In this document: positions 1-7,261 of the stretch, in pieces
How the letters are laid out: each line of letters opens with the position of its first letter
Numbering within the stretch: the first letter of the stretch is position 1
Assembly (NCBI RefSeq): GCF_002208135.1
Contig: NZ_CP021646.1
Coordinates: forward strand, 3,350,001 to 3,414,000
DNA length: 64,000 nt
From: Pseudoalteromonas piscicida
GTDB taxonomy: Bacteria; Pseudomonadota; Gammaproteobacteria; Enterobacterales; Alteromonadaceae
Reading direction: 5' to 3'
Made by a program: the position numbers and the translations under genes
Notes under the pieces: generated by a model
What the model saw: only the letters and a program-made list of their open reading frames with translations
What the model was told of the DNA's origin: nothing
Database searches by the model: none

Positions 1-1601
1 CCTGTACCACCAGTACCGGTTATAGAAGCACCTCGAACCGTACCATAAAACTGACCGCTGCCATTCAATAGAATGGAAGTCAAAGGTGAATAAATAGCAG
101 CATATAGAGACGACGCCCCACTAAATACAAAACCATCAGGGCCATCAAATGAAGAATACACACTAAACACAGGCAGTTTGCTCTTCTTGGTTAAGCCTTC
201 TTGCTCAGCAATAACCTTAGCACTTGCGCCAATAGACACTTTGCCAGTAGTGAACACGGTCAGAGAACTTTCTTTTTCTATCCAGATATGGGTGTCGCCA
301 GATAATGTGAGATCACCATCAATCAACCAAATAACATCGCCACCAGAGATCTTTATTTTGCCGTCAGAGCCTAACTTCAACCCTTTAAATGGGAACGCAA
401 GCTGCGTTTTTTCTGTCGCTGTACCTAGATTTTGATCCACCCCTTGGAATAAATAAATGGTGTGCTCCTTTGCAACATATACGCTCGATCCATTACGTTC
501 ATACACTGCCTGTTTCGGTTTAAAGTGTAAGATTTGTTGAGCGCCTACATTTAGAGGAGTGAATCGATTACGAGGATCGATAATGCTATCCATATTAAAA
601 GGCAACGCCAAAGGATCACACTCTTTATTAGGCTTTGCAGGGTCATAGTCGGGAGAGTCTGGATCGTACACCTTTACCGGTTCAACCACTAAATCAGCGA
701 CTCTAAATTTAGAATCTGAGTAATGCACACCATCTTGAACTTGCAAGCCAGTGTCTTTAAATTGACCGCTGCCAGTATATTGAATATCGAACGCATCGCC
801 ATTTTGGTTGAGGATCTCAGCGCCCCACTCCATTTTCGCGTCACCCATTGCACGTACATAGCCTTGGATCTTGCCGCCTCTATGTGTAAAAAAACCACGG
901 CTATAGACATTACCTTCCACGCGAATACCACTCGATGACGGCGAAATATCTACCCCAGTATTTGATCTGACATCACCGAGAATAGGTGAAGAACCTTTTA
1001 AGTAAATCACACCAGATGCTTCAACATCGCCTTTAATCGGAGAGTGGCCTGATAGCACCACATCTGCATCGCCTACCACAGTGTGTACATCACCATCATG
1101 GCTTTTTGTTTCTTCGTAAGTGCCTTTCGATGAGTCATAGCTATCGACAGATCCACTACCAGATAGATTCACACCTTTACAGCCAGTAACCGCATTTTGG
1201 AATATGGACTCTTTCGCTGCTGGCTGTAACTCGAAGCGCGCAACTAACCGATGATTTGCGTGCTCACCATGACGTTGACCTAAGCTTTCAATTTCAAATT
1301 CATTGCCATTGGCATTTACCGAGATCTGATATTGCGAATCCGCGATCGTCCCACTACCTGTCTTGTCGATACCATTTATCAGCGCATTGACATCTTGTGG
1401 GTTGCCACTTAACGCCGCATCCAGCTTTTGACGATATTCTCTGATCCCTTGTTCAGCCACTAATCTTGCATTAATGTCTTTTTGGAAGTTACCACTTAAT
1501 CTTTCTTGTACAACACCTTCCTTGAGGGAAGCGAATACCACAACGCTAGCCATGCCGCCAAGCAGCATCACTTTAACCAGTGTAAAACCTTGTTGTTTCA
1601 T
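1..1601 (-). CDS. pilX: PilX-like minor pilin with long C-terminal domain (partial, 3' end outside window)
   Basis: Open from the ATG at 1601 to the window edge with no stop, so the C-terminus is missing; at least 533 residues. The N-terminus is a type III (prepilin) signal: MKQQG followed by FTLVKVMLL, then a hydrophobic helix. The conserved Glu at +5 of the mature pilin is Lys here. After the helix, QERLSGNFQKDINARLVAEQG resembles the helix of PilX proteins. The rest is long, rich in Gly/Ser and short beta-type repeats (for example GSGSV, GDADVVLSG, LKGSSPILGDV), like the beta-rich C-terminal domain of large PilX-like proteins. It is the last gene visible in the operon pilE-fimT-pilV-pilW-pilX and starts 4 bases after the pilW stop. 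Probable role: minor pilin in the type IV pilus priming/tip complex. The family is fairly sure, the exact subfamily less so. Confidence 0.75.
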   Translation of the reverse strand, partial: MKQQGFTLVKVMLLGGMASVVVFASLKEGVVQERLSGNFQKDINARLVAEQGIREYRQKLDAALSGNPQDVNALINGIDKTGSGTIADSQYQISVNANGNEFEIESLGQRHGEHANHRLVARFELQPAAKESIFQNAVTGCKGVNLSGSGSVDSYDSSKGTYEETKSHDGDVHTVVGDADVVLSGHSPIKGDVEASGVIYLKGSSPILGDVRSNTGVDISPSSSGIRVEGNVYSRGFFTHRGGKIQGYVRAMGDAKMEWGAEILNQNGDAFDIQYTGSGQFKDTGLQVQDGVHYSDSKFRVADLVVEPVKVYDPDSPDYDPAKPNKECDPLALPFNMDSIIDPRNRFTPLNVGAQQILHFKPKQAVYERNGSSVYVAKEHTIYLFQGVDQNLGTATEKTQLAFPFKGLKLGSDGKIKISGGDVIWLIDGDLTLSGDTHIWIEKESSLTVFTTGKVSIGASAKVIAEQEGLTKKSKLPVFSVYSSFDGPDGFVFSGASSLYAAIYSPLTSILLNGSGQFYGTVRGASITGTGGT

Positions 1602-1605
1602 CGTA

Positions 1606-2094
1606 TTAGCTACCTAATCCAGCGTAAAAATTCATCTGTATGCCTGCACCGTATTGTGTCGGAAAACTACTACCTTGTATTGTCACTGTAATTAACTGAC
1701 CACTGGCATCGGTTGCAAACGCGAGTCCAGTTACCCCTTTCAAAAGATTGATATCACCAGTGCCGCGATCGCACACTAAATACCCATCTTGTAAAAAATA
1801 GCGCTCAGTGTAATCAGCTGTAGGTACGCTGCCGTCACAAGCGGGCACCCCAGCCAATTGGCGGATCGTAATATCGGTCGCCGTCACCGTAGGGATTTCC
1901 TGAGTTTGCTTGATGCTGCGCATCATCACTCGATTGGTATAGCGAACAATCTCTTGCGATGTTGCGAGCTGTTGGCTTGTCATCACTGTTTCTTTTATCG
2001 ATGTGTATGACGTTGCAATCCCCATAACCAATACCAACCCAACAACCATCGCAACCATGAGTTCCAGTAAGGTATACCCCTTTATCTGTTTCAT
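1606..2094 (-). CDS. pilW: PilW-type minor pilin
   Basis: 162 residues from the ATG at 2094. This start gives the short basic prepilin leader MKQIKG followed by YTLLELMVAMVVGLVLVMG, with Glu at +5 of the mature protein; an upstream ATG at 2121 would give an unusually long leader. The body has paired cysteines (ACDG and LVCDRG), as expected of minor pilins. Its start overlaps the pilV stop by four bases (ATGA), so the two are translationally coupled. Known role of the family: with PilV, PilX, PilE and FimU/FimT it forms the minor-pilin complex that starts type IV pilus assembly and helps carry PilY1. Named PilW from its place between pilV and pilX; similarity across minor pilins is low beyond the first 35 residues. 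Confidence 0.8.
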   Translation of the reverse strand: MKQIKGYTLLELMVAMVVGLVLVMGIATSYTSIKETVMTSQQLATSQEIVRYTNRVMMRSIKQTQEIPTVTATDITIRQLAGVPACDGSVPTADYTERYFLQDGYLVCDRGTGDINLLKGVTGLAFATDASGQLITVTIQGSSFPTQYGAGIQMNFYAGLGS

Positions 2095-2513
2095 GAGCCA
2101 CCTCCTGGTGGTGGAGAGCAAGTATCCGCAACATTTGGGTAACTGGTGGTCAAAGAAATTTGGTTTTCAGCGGGGTTTTTTACCCGCTTATCTTCCCAAC
2201 TCACTGTAAGCTGCATGTTATTGCTATATGTCGCAGGCAGCACTAACGTAAAGCGATCATCCGCTGGATGCAGCTGCTGAATAAGCGGATTAGCAAGCGT
2301 CATATCATTGTTGTTACGTTGTAATTCACATAACAAAGGCCATATTCTCTCAATTGCATTTTGGCCATGAATTAACGCCATCGTGTATTGAAAGCTATTG
2401 GAGGCAAACTGTAATGACTTAAGCTGCGTCGCTGCAAGACCGAGCAACATTAAGCCAGCCACCAACATCGACACCACCACCTCAATGAGAGAAAATCCCT
2501 TACTTAACTGCAA
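2091..2513 (-). CDS. pilV: PilV-type minor pilin
   Basis: 140 residues. The leader MQLSKG is followed by FSLIEVVVSMLVAGLMLLGLAATQL, a prepilin peptidase site with Glu at +5 and a transmembrane/assembly helix. QLKSLQFASNSFQY after the helix is typical of PilV. A cysteine pair (LLCEL and ADTCS) may close the usual C-terminal loop. The C-terminus SPPPGGGS is coded by the bases that also start pilW (four-base overlap). The start overlaps the fimT stop by 10 bases. Role: minor pilin of the type IV pilus initiation complex. The assignment rests on motif and gene order. Confidence 0.8.
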   Translation of the reverse strand: MQLSKGFSLIEVVVSMLVAGLMLLGLAATQLKSLQFASNSFQYTMALIHGQNAIERIWPLLCELQRNNNDMTLANPLIQQLHPADDRFTLVLPATYSNNMQLTVSWEDKRVKNPAENQISLTTSYPNVADTCSPPPGGGS

Positions 2514-2962
2514 TTTTGCTCCGCCTCAGCTAACCAACTTTGACCACTGACCAACACACATAAACGATAATCCTGCGTATCGGTAATGTTGTCGGTGATC
2601 AATATATTGTTTGTCGCCAGCACTTCGCCACTTTCGCGCACAACCTGGTCGGCAAGTGACACTTCTATCGAGCTATGTTTAATAGAAAACCGCCCCACTT
2701 CGGTCAATTGTCCATTTTCATTGGTTTTAACAACCCAGTCACTGTCCTCAACGACCAGTGACACCTGCTGCTCACGTCTAACCGCTTCACTGCGGGCCAA
2801 GCGATATACCGCCTGCAGTTGATTAGCATGCGTCGTCAGTCTGTCTTGCTGAATTTGCTTTATAAAGCTAGGCGCAGCTATAGAAGCTAAAATTGCAAGT
2901 ATTGCCATGGAAATAAGCAGCTCAAGCAAGGTAAATCCTAAATGTCTATTGCCAGCAATCAT
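2504..2962 (-). CDS. fimT: FimT/FimU (GspH-type) minor pseudopilin
   Basis: 152 residues from the ATG at 2962, which gives a short leader MIAGNRHLG before FTLLELLISMAILAILASIAAPSF; the ATG at 2986 would add eight residues and deepen the overlap with pilE. The motif FTLLELL with Glu at +5, followed by QDRLTTHANQLQAVYRLARSEAVRREQQV, is the GspH/FimT signature. A cysteine pair near the end (YRLCVL and EQNCS) fits a C-terminal disulfide. It is the second gene of the operon, overlapping the pilE end by 17 bases. FimT/FimU proteins belong to the priming complex of type IV pili, and some FimT proteins bind DNA during natural transformation; whether this one does cannot be told from sequence. Confidence 0.82.
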   Translation of the reverse strand: MIAGNRHLGFTLLELLISMAILAILASIAAPSFIKQIQQDRLTTHANQLQAVYRLARSEAVRREQQVSLVVEDSDWVVKTNENGQLTEVGRFSIKHSSIEVSLADQVVRESGEVLATNNILITDNITDTQDYRLCVLVSGQSWLAEAEQNCS

Positions 2963-3359
2963 TGTTCTTCGGTCCTTGTTCACCAAGATGGTTGATACTT
3001 AGCACACCACACTTATCAGTCGCTTGTGCTTTTCCCACTATTGGCGTGGCTGTAAATTGATATCCCAAATTACGGTATTGCCCAACTGCGCCATTTGGTT
3101 TATCAGTGGGAATATATTTAAACGTGTAGAATTTAGACTCTGGCAGATCTGTAAGTAAACTCGCATCAGGGTAGCCACTATTGCGGCTGTATATGCGTTC
3201 AATCACACCCGCCATTTCCAACATTTGCTGCTGTACTTGCGAACGACGTCCATCCTGAACGTATTCCACATATGACGGATATGCCACGCTGGCTGTGATC
3301 GCAACTATTGCAACGGCAATTAATAGCTCCGTAAGCGTAAAACCTTTATTTACAGACAT
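2946..3359 (-). CDS. pilE: PilE-type minor pilin
   Basis: 137 residues. Leader MSVNKG followed by FTLTELLIAVAIVAITASVAYPSYVEYVQDGRRSQVQQQ: prepilin cleavage site, Glu at +5 and the YPSYVEYV helix typical of PilE/ComP-like pilins. Two cysteines (DKCGV and NDCWQ at the very C-terminus) would form the D-loop disulfide. First gene of the visible minor-pilin operon, with 435 bases upstream holding the presumed promoter. Its small size and place with fimT-pilV-pilW-pilX indicate a minor pilin rather than the major subunit PilA. Confident at family level. Confidence 0.8.
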   Translation of the reverse strand: MSVNKGFTLTELLIAVAIVAITASVAYPSYVEYVQDGRRSQVQQQMLEMAGVIERIYSRNSGYPDASLLTDLPESKFYTFKYIPTDKPNGAVGQYRNLGYQFTATPIVGKAQATDKCGVLSINHLGEQGPKNNDCWQ

Positions 3360-3746
3360 TTAATTATTCCACCACTAAATTGATAGCGCTGTCATTTTAT
3401 TCCACTTTATGACAGACAAAAGACAAAGAAAAGGACTAACCTATAATATGTAAACATAACATGGAGCGAAAGTTTCTAAAACGGAAACTTATTACACCAC
3501 ATTACAGCAGTATCACCTCTTGATATAAGGCAAACTTTGAGCGAGAGGATCATCCATGTCACACCTTAAATTGGTATGAATAAGATTATTATTATGATTT
3601 TTTCGAGGGGTTACTGAATTCAACCTAAGGTTTGGATGTCAACAAAACCAATATTTTTAATATTTAATGCCTTCGGCATTAAGAATATCTATTAACTCGG
3701 TTTTTATTGTCCGAAATTCGAACCAATTTAGATAAGTTAAGTGAAT
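3360..3746. other. Intergenic region upstream of the minor-pilin operon
   Basis: No gene seen. It must hold the pilE promoter, but I find no convincing -35/-10 pair. A short perfect hairpin lies at 3664-3682 (TTAATGCC, loop TTC, GGCATTAA) with AT-rich flanks; it has no clean T-tract on the minus strand and follows the rplI terminator, so its role is unclear. Confidence 0.5.
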
Positions 3747-3779
3747 AAAAAGCCGTGTATAAAAATACACGGCTTTTTT
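3747..3779 (-). terminator. Terminator of the rpsF-priB-rpsR-rplI operon
   Basis: Perfect 14-bp stem (3747-3760 with 3765-3778) around an AAAA loop, GC-rich in the middle (GCCGTG) with A/T tracts at both ends, 16 bases after the rplI stop. It has T-tracts on both strands and could act in both directions, but only the rplI side has a gene running into it. Confidence 0.88.
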
Positions 3780-3794
3780 AAGCTCAATTAAAAA

Positions 3795-4247
3795 TTAAGC
3801 TTCAGCAATTACGATTACTTTGATCGTAGCTGTAACGTCAGAGTGTACTTGGATAGCTACGTCGAACTCGCCAGTCTCACGGATAGTACCAAGAGGTAGA
3901 CGAACTTCTGACTTAGATACCTCAACACCTACTGCAGAGATAGCATCAGCAATATCGCGAGTACCGATAGAACCGAATAGCTTACCTTCGTCACCCGCTT
4001 TAGAAACTAGAGTTACTTCAGCTAGTGCTTCTAGTTTTTCAGCGCGTGCCTGTGCAGCAACTAGCTCTTCAGCGATTTTCGCTTCAAGCTCAGCGCGACG
4101 TGCTTCGAAAGTTTCAATGTTAGATTTAGTTGCAGGAACTGCTTTACCCTTAGGGAATAAGAAGTTACGTGCGAAGCCAGATTTAACATTAACCTGATCA
4201 CCTAGGCTACCTAGGTTTGCAATTTTGTCTAGTAGAATAACTTGCAT
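3795..4247 (-). CDS. rplI: 50S ribosomal protein L9
   Basis: 150 residues, the usual length. The N-terminal domain starts [19 protein letters not shown] and contains [13 protein letters not shown], the L9 signature that binds 23S rRNA. A long central helix rich in Ala/Glu/Lys (about 41-75) links to the C-terminal domain with [15 protein letters not shown]. Last gene of rpsF-priB-rpsR-rplI, followed by a strong terminator. L9 sits at the base of the L1 stalk on the large subunit and affects reading-frame fidelity. Confidence 0.97.
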   Translation of the reverse strand: MQVILLDKIANLGSLGDQVNVKSGFARNFLFPKGKAVPATKSNIETFEARRAELEAKIAEELVAAQARAEKLEALAEVTLVSKAGDEGKLFGSIGTRDIADAISAVGVEVSKSEVRLPLGTIRETGEFDVAIQVHSDVTATIKVIVIAEA

Positions 4248-4282
4248 GTCTCTACACCTTTTAAAAACTAGTAATCAGCTGC

Positions 4283-4510
4283 TTACTTGTGTAAGTCAGT
4301 GTATGGAAGAAGGGCTAGGTAGCGAGCACGCTTGATAGCAGTTGCTAGCTGACGCTGGTATTTAGCGCTAGTACCTGTAATACGGCTAGGTACGATTTTG
4401 CCACTTTCTGTTACGTAGTTTCTAAGAGTAGCCAGATCTTTGTAATCAATTTGTTGTACGCCTTCCGCTTTAAAACGGCAGAACTTACGACGTCTGAAAT
4501 AACGTGCCAT
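4283..4510 (-). CDS. rpsR: 30S ribosomal protein S18
   Basis: 75 residues from the ATG at 4510 ([17 protein letters not shown]), preceded by a GAGGAAA ribosome binding site; the ATG at 4525 would add an extension not seen in S18. The body [44 protein letters not shown] is canonical. S18 binds S6 and helps form the platform of the small subunit. It lies between priB and rplI. Confidence 0.97.
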
Positions 4511-4521
4511 GAGTAATTTCC

Positions 4522-4851
4522 TCAATTAATTCTTTCAATATGTTGTGCGTGCAATACCAGCTGACTCAAGCCATTTCGGCTCTCGTGGCGATTTATAAAA
4601 CCGCGAACTTGTAATGCTTGCCCAACGTATAAATGCTCTGTTTGGTTTCGGAACTGTTCTCCACTGGCAACTACTTGAATACGCACGTAGGCATTTCGAG
4701 TAAGGTCAGCCTCTAATTGCATTGATTTGTGCTCAAGTACAAATATGCAATGTGGGATCCCAGCTGGGCTTTGACTAAATTTAGGTGTTTTACAAATCAC
4801 GCCCGAAAGCAGATATTGATTGGTATACAGGTCAACCTGAGTACTCACCAT
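4522..4851 (-). CDS. priB: Primosomal replication protein N (PriB)
   Basis: 109 residues with an OB fold related to SSB. Conserved PriB features include [25 protein letters not shown] and a C-terminal [15 protein letters not shown]. PriB stabilises PriA at stalled forks and helps load DnaT and the replicative helicase; priA is in this window at 51263. The gene sits between rpsF and rpsR as in enterobacteria and Vibrio, starts 38 bases after rpsF and ends 11 bases before the rpsR start. Confidence 0.95.
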   Translation of the reverse strand: MVSTQVDLYTNQYLLSGVICKTPKFSQSPAGIPHCIFVLEHKSMQLEADLTRNAYVRIQVVASGEQFRNQTEHLYVGQALQVRGFINRHESRNGLSQLVLHAQHIERIN

Positions 4852-4889
4852 TACCTCGGAAGGTTAGTCAAATCCGAAATCAACAACGA

Positions 4890-5231
4890 TTAAGCAGAAG
4901 CTGCTTCTTTTTTCTCTTCTTTTGCAAGAGGAGACGCTTCAGTTACCGCGTTTTTAGTACGCATAACTAGGTTACGAAGCACTGCATCGTTGTAGCGGAA
5001 AGAAGTTTCAAGCTCGTTGATTACTTCAGTTGGTGCTTCAACGTTCAATAGAACATAGTGTGCTTTGTGAAGCTTTTCGATTGGGTAAGCCAGTTGACGA
5101 CGACCCCAGTCTTCTAGACGGTGAATAGTACCGCCAGCTTCAGTGATAGCACCAGTATAACGCTCGATCATACCAGGTACTTGCTCACTTTGGTCTGGGT
5201 GAACCATGAATACGATTTCGTAATGACGCAT
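4890..5231 (-). CDS. rpsF: 30S ribosomal protein S6
   Basis: 113 residues. [25 protein letters not shown] and [21 protein letters not shown] are S6 signatures; [15 protein letters not shown] completes the fold. The C-terminus is Ala/Glu/Lys-rich (EEKKEAASA); in Escherichia coli the S6 tail is modified by glutamate addition. First gene of the operon, with an AAGGAAT ribosome binding site, a candidate S6:S18 regulatory hairpin and a good promoter upstream. S6 pairs with S18 on the small-subunit platform. Confidence 0.97.
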   Translation of the reverse strand: MRHYEIVFMVHPDQSEQVPGMIERYTGAITEAGGTIHRLEDWGRRQLAYPIEKLHKAHYVLLNVEAPTEVINELETSFRYNDAVLRNLVMRTKNAVTEASPLAKEEKKEAASA

Positions 5232-5255
5232 GGATATTCCTTACGGTTAGTATAG

Positions 5256-5291
5256 CCTTGTCCCGTTTCGGCCAGTCGGGGTAAGGCAAGG
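5256..5291 (-). promoter_or_regulatory. Candidate S6:S18-binding leader hairpin
   Basis: In the rpsF mRNA leader, CCTTG (5291-5287) pairs with CAAGG (5260-5256) and an inner CCCG pairs with CGGG, closing a loop that reads GGCCGAAA. Many bacteria carry in this place a hairpin with a conserved CCG that mimics 16S rRNA and binds the S6:S18 pair, repressing the operon. Position, two-tier stem and unpaired CCG all fit; I could not run a covariance model. Confidence 0.5.
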
Positions 5292-5321
5292 AACGATAAT
5301 AGTAGGGCCGAAAGAGCGCGT

Positions 5322-5350
5322 ATTTTACGTGTAGCGCTAAAATTAAGCAA
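5322..5350 (-). promoter_or_regulatory. Promoter of rpsF operon
   Basis: On the minus strand TTGCTT (5350-5345), a 17-base spacer, then TAAAAT (5327-5322). A GC-rich discriminator (ACGCGC) follows, as is usual for stringently controlled ribosomal promoters. Predicted start near 5315, giving a leader of about 85 bases that includes the candidate S6:S18 hairpin. Confidence 0.65.
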
Positions 5351-5437
5351 TCAGTTTGTTGTGAAAAATTGGTGGAATAAGACTATATTTGAAAGGTTTT
5401 TTAAGAATAATTGAAAAATAAGAATATTTAGGAGAGT

Positions 5438-5513
5438 TGGAGCGGCACACGAGGTTCGAACTCGTGACCTCGACCTTGGCAAGGTCGCGCTCTACCAGCT
5501 GAGCTAGTGCCGC
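5438..5513 (-). tRNA. tRNA-Gly (GCC), copy 5 in transcription order
   Basis: 76 bases including encoded CCA. Minus-strand GCGGCACTAGCTCAGCTGG..., anticodon stem CGACC/GGTCG with loop TTGCCAA (anticodon GCC), T-arm with GTTCGAA, acceptor GCGGCAC/GTGCCGC plus T CCA. Identical to the four other copies upstream. Confidence 0.97.
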
Positions 5514-5539
5514 ATCACAATATTTAGATCTGGATTTAT

Positions 5540-5592
5540 CGATAACTACGCAAGGTCGCGTCTTTACCTGTAGCAGCTGAGCTAGTGCTGCA
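5540..5592 (-). repeat. tRNA-Gly 5'-half-like repeat, copy 6 in transcription order
   Basis: On the minus strand it starts GCAGCACTAGCTCAGCTG like the 5' acceptor strand and D-arm of the neighbouring tRNA, then has CTACAGGTAAAGA in place of GTAGAG, then CGCGACCTTGC as in the anticodon arm, and diverges (GTAGTTATC). No T-arm or 3' acceptor strand, so it cannot be a functional tRNA. Confidence 0.8.
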
Positions 5593-5616
5593 TTCCATAG
5601 TTAGCTCATTATGTTG

Positions 5617-5670
5617 TCGATAACTACGCAAGGTCGCGTTGATTACCTGTAGCAGCTGAGCTAGTGCCGC
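5617..5670 (-). repeat. tRNA-Gly 5'-half-like repeat, copy 5 in transcription order
   Basis: Same structure as the repeat at 5540-5592; keeps the GCGGCACTAGCTCAGCTG start exactly and differs at the linker after CTACAGGTAA. Two half repeats stand back to back here without a full tRNA between them, so one tRNA copy may have been lost. Confidence 0.8.
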
Positions 5671-5718
5671 ATCACATAATATCCTTTATTTTTTCAGTCG
5701 AATACAAACTGAGAAGTT

Positions 5719-5794
5719 TGGAGCGGCACACGAGGTTCGAACTCGTGACCTCGACCTTGGCAAGGTCGCGCTCTACCAGCTGAGCTAGTGCCGC
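5719..5794 (-). tRNA. tRNA-Gly (GCC), copy 4 in transcription order
   Basis: 76 bases with encoded CCA, identical in sequence to the other four copies; anticodon GCC in loop TTGCCAA. Part of the same array and presumed polycistronic transcript. Confidence 0.97.
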
Positions 5795-5819
5795 ATCACA
5801 ATATTTAGCTCTGGATTTA

Positions 5820-5872
5820 TCGGTAACTACGCAAGGTCGCGTCCTTACCTGTAGCAGCTGAGCTAGTGCCGC
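5820..5872 (-). repeat. tRNA-Gly 5'-half-like repeat, copy 4 in transcription order
   Basis: Keeps acceptor 5' strand and D-arm start, has the altered D-loop CTACAGGTAAGGA and an anticodon-stem remnant GCGACCTTGC, then the unrelated tail GTAGTTACCGATAA. Lies 25 bases after the tRNA copy read before it. Confidence 0.8.
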
Positions 5873-5909
5873 ATCACATTTTCTAGTTTATACACCTAAA
5901 GTAAGTGTT

Positions 5910-5985
5910 TGGAGCGGCACACGAGGTTCGAACTCGTGACCTCGACCTTGGCAAGGTCGCGCTCTACCAGCTGAGCTAGTGCCGC
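5910..5985 (-). tRNA. tRNA-Gly (GCC), copy 3 in transcription order
   Basis: 76 bases with encoded CCA, identical to the other copies; anticodon GCC. Confidence 0.97.
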
Positions 5986-6010
5986 ATCACAATATTTAGC
6001 TCTGGATTTA

Positions 6011-6063
6011 TCGGTAACTACGCTAGGTCGCGTCCTTACCTGTAGCAGCTGAGCTAGTGCCAC
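6011..6063 (-). repeat. tRNA-Gly 5'-half-like repeat, copy 3 in transcription order
   Basis: As the other half repeats, starting GTGGCACTAGCTCAGCTG; the anticodon-stem remnant reads GCGACCTAGC. Its context (spacer and flanks) is nearly identical to the copy at 6213-6265, which shows recent duplication of a unit of about 202 bases. Confidence 0.8.
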
Positions 6064-6111
6064 ATCACATTATATTCTTTATTTTTTCAGTCGAATACAA
6101 ACTGAGAAATT

Positions 6112-6187
6112 TGGAGCGGCACACGAGGTTCGAACTCGTGACCTCGACCTTGGCAAGGTCGCGCTCTACCAGCTGAGCTAGTGCCGC
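6112..6187 (-). tRNA. tRNA-Gly (GCC), copy 2 in transcription order
   Basis: 76 bases with encoded CCA, identical to the other copies; anticodon GCC. Confidence 0.97.
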
Positions 6188-6212
6188 ATCACAATATTTA
6201 GCTCTGGATTTA

Positions 6213-6265
6213 TCGGTAACTACGCTAGGTCGCGTCCTTACCTGTAGCAGCTGAGCTAGTGCCAC
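6213..6265 (-). repeat. tRNA-Gly 5'-half-like repeat, copy 2 in transcription order
   Basis: Same sequence as the copy at 6011-6063, offset by 202 bases, together with its spacer (ATATTCTTTATTTTTTCAG on the plus strand on the outer side). Confidence 0.8.
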
Positions 6266-6313
6266 ATCACATTATATTCTTTATTTTTTCAGTCGAATAC
6301 AAACTGAGAAATT

Positions 6314-6389
6314 TGGAGCGGCACACGAGGTTCGAACTCGTGACCTCGACCTTGGCAAGGTCGCGCTCTACCAGCTGAGCTAGTGCCGC
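6314..6389 (-). tRNA. tRNA-Gly (GCC), copy 1 in transcription order
   Basis: 76 bases with encoded CCA, identical to the other copies; anticodon GCC. First full tRNA after the promoter at 6520-6547. Confidence 0.97.
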
Positions 6390-6414
6390 ATTCCATAGTT
6401 AGCTCGTTATGTTG

Positions 6415-6467
6415 TCGATAACTACGCTAGGTCGCGTTCTTACCTGTAGCAGCTGAGCTAGTACTGC
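6415..6467 (-). repeat. tRNA-Gly 5'-half-like repeat, copy 1 in transcription order
   Basis: The promoter-proximal half repeat; its start GCAGTACTAGCTCAGCTG carries changes in the acceptor strand. Same altered D-loop and truncated anticodon arm as the other five copies. Its outer flank (TTGTCGATAAC) matches that of the copy at 5617-5670. Confidence 0.8.
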
Positions 6468-6519
6468 CTTAATAATGCTCAAGAAAGCCCGCGAGGCTTG
6501 TCATCTCAAGCGGGGCAGG

Positions 6520-6547
6520 ATTCTACAAGATAAAATTTGCTTTGCAA
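6520..6547 (-). promoter_or_regulatory. Promoter of the tRNA-Gly array
   Basis: Minus strand TTGCAA (6547-6542), 16-base spacer, TAGAAT (6525-6520), followed by a very GC-rich discriminator CCTGCCCCGC. That is the layout of stringently controlled stable-RNA promoters. It lies just past the orn stop codon. Confidence 0.7.
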
Positions 6548-6554
6548 GTATTTT

Positions 6555-7100
6555 TTAAACTTTGAAGAATTTTTCTTGGTAAACTTTCAGCTCCATGATG
6601 GAGTCTTTGATATCATCGAGTGCTAAATGAGAGCTTTTTTTCTTTATCTCACCCAAAAGCTCAGGCTTCCAGCGTCTCGCAAGTTCTTTTATCGTACTGA
6701 CGTCCAAATTGCGATAGTGGAAATAAGCTTCTAGCTCTGGCATGTATTTGTTGAGGAATCTACGGTCTTGACCAATAGAGTTACCACACATTGGAGAGGC
6801 ACCTGGTGGCACCCACTCTTTAAGGAAATCTAGTGTTTGCTTAACTGCATCCGCTTCCGTAAACTTACTTGCTTTACAGCGAGTAGTTAGACCTGAGCGA
6901 CCATGTTGGTTGGTACACCACTCGTCCATATTGTCCAACAGCTCATCACTTTGATGAATTGCCACAACTGGACCTTCAGCTAAAACATTGAGAGCACCAT
7001 CTGTGATCACCGTCGCGATTTCTAAGATTTTATCTGTTTTCGGTTCCAGCCCCGTCATCTCGAGATCGAGCCAGATCAAGTTTGATTCATGAAAAGACAT
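6555..7100 (-). CDS. orn: Oligoribonuclease
   Basis: 181 residues, the family's normal length. DEDDh 3'-5' exonuclease: D12 and E14 in [10 protein letters not shown]112 in GQDRRFL, H158 and D163 in SHLALDDI. It degrades the last 2-5 nucleotide RNA fragments, including pGpG from cyclic di-GMP turnover, and is usually essential in gammaproteobacteria. Divergent from rsgA, the same arrangement as in Escherichia coli and Vibrio. The tRNA array promoter starts right behind its stop. Confidence 0.97.
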   Translation of the reverse strand: MSFHESNLIWLDLEMTGLEPKTDKILEIATVITDGALNVLAEGPVVAIHQSDELLDNMDEWCTNQHGRSGLTTRCKASKFTEADAVKQTLDFLKEWVPPGASPMCGNSIGQDRRFLNKYMPELEAYFHYRNLDVSTIKELARRWKPELLGEIKKKSSHLALDDIKDSIMELKVYQEKFFKV

Positions 7101-7261
7101 ACTTTACCTTAGCGGTACTTTCCTTTAGATCCAATGCAATTAGATATATCATATTAGTTTAAACACTGGACCTAAAGCTTTTTTTACCATGCGCGGCGTT
7201 TTATTGATTTATAGCCTAAATTTGAACGCTCTGCACGCTAAAGCTTAAACAGATTATAAAC

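Noticed and set aside
3820..4197. Plus-strand frame opposite rplI
   Set aside because: Shadow frame produced by codon bias of the ribosomal protein gene; low-complexity Ser/Ala product.
6065..6265. 66-codon frame across the tRNA array
   Set aside because: It reads through a tRNA gene and repeats; a shadow of stable RNA sequence.
5540..6467. Half repeats as additional tRNA genes
   Set aside because: They lack the T-arm and the 3' acceptor strand and have a changed D-loop, so they cannot fold as tRNAs.
5438..6467. CRISPR-like array
   Set aside because: The regular repeats are full tRNA-Gly genes and tRNA fragments with conserved, not unique, spacers; no cas genes.
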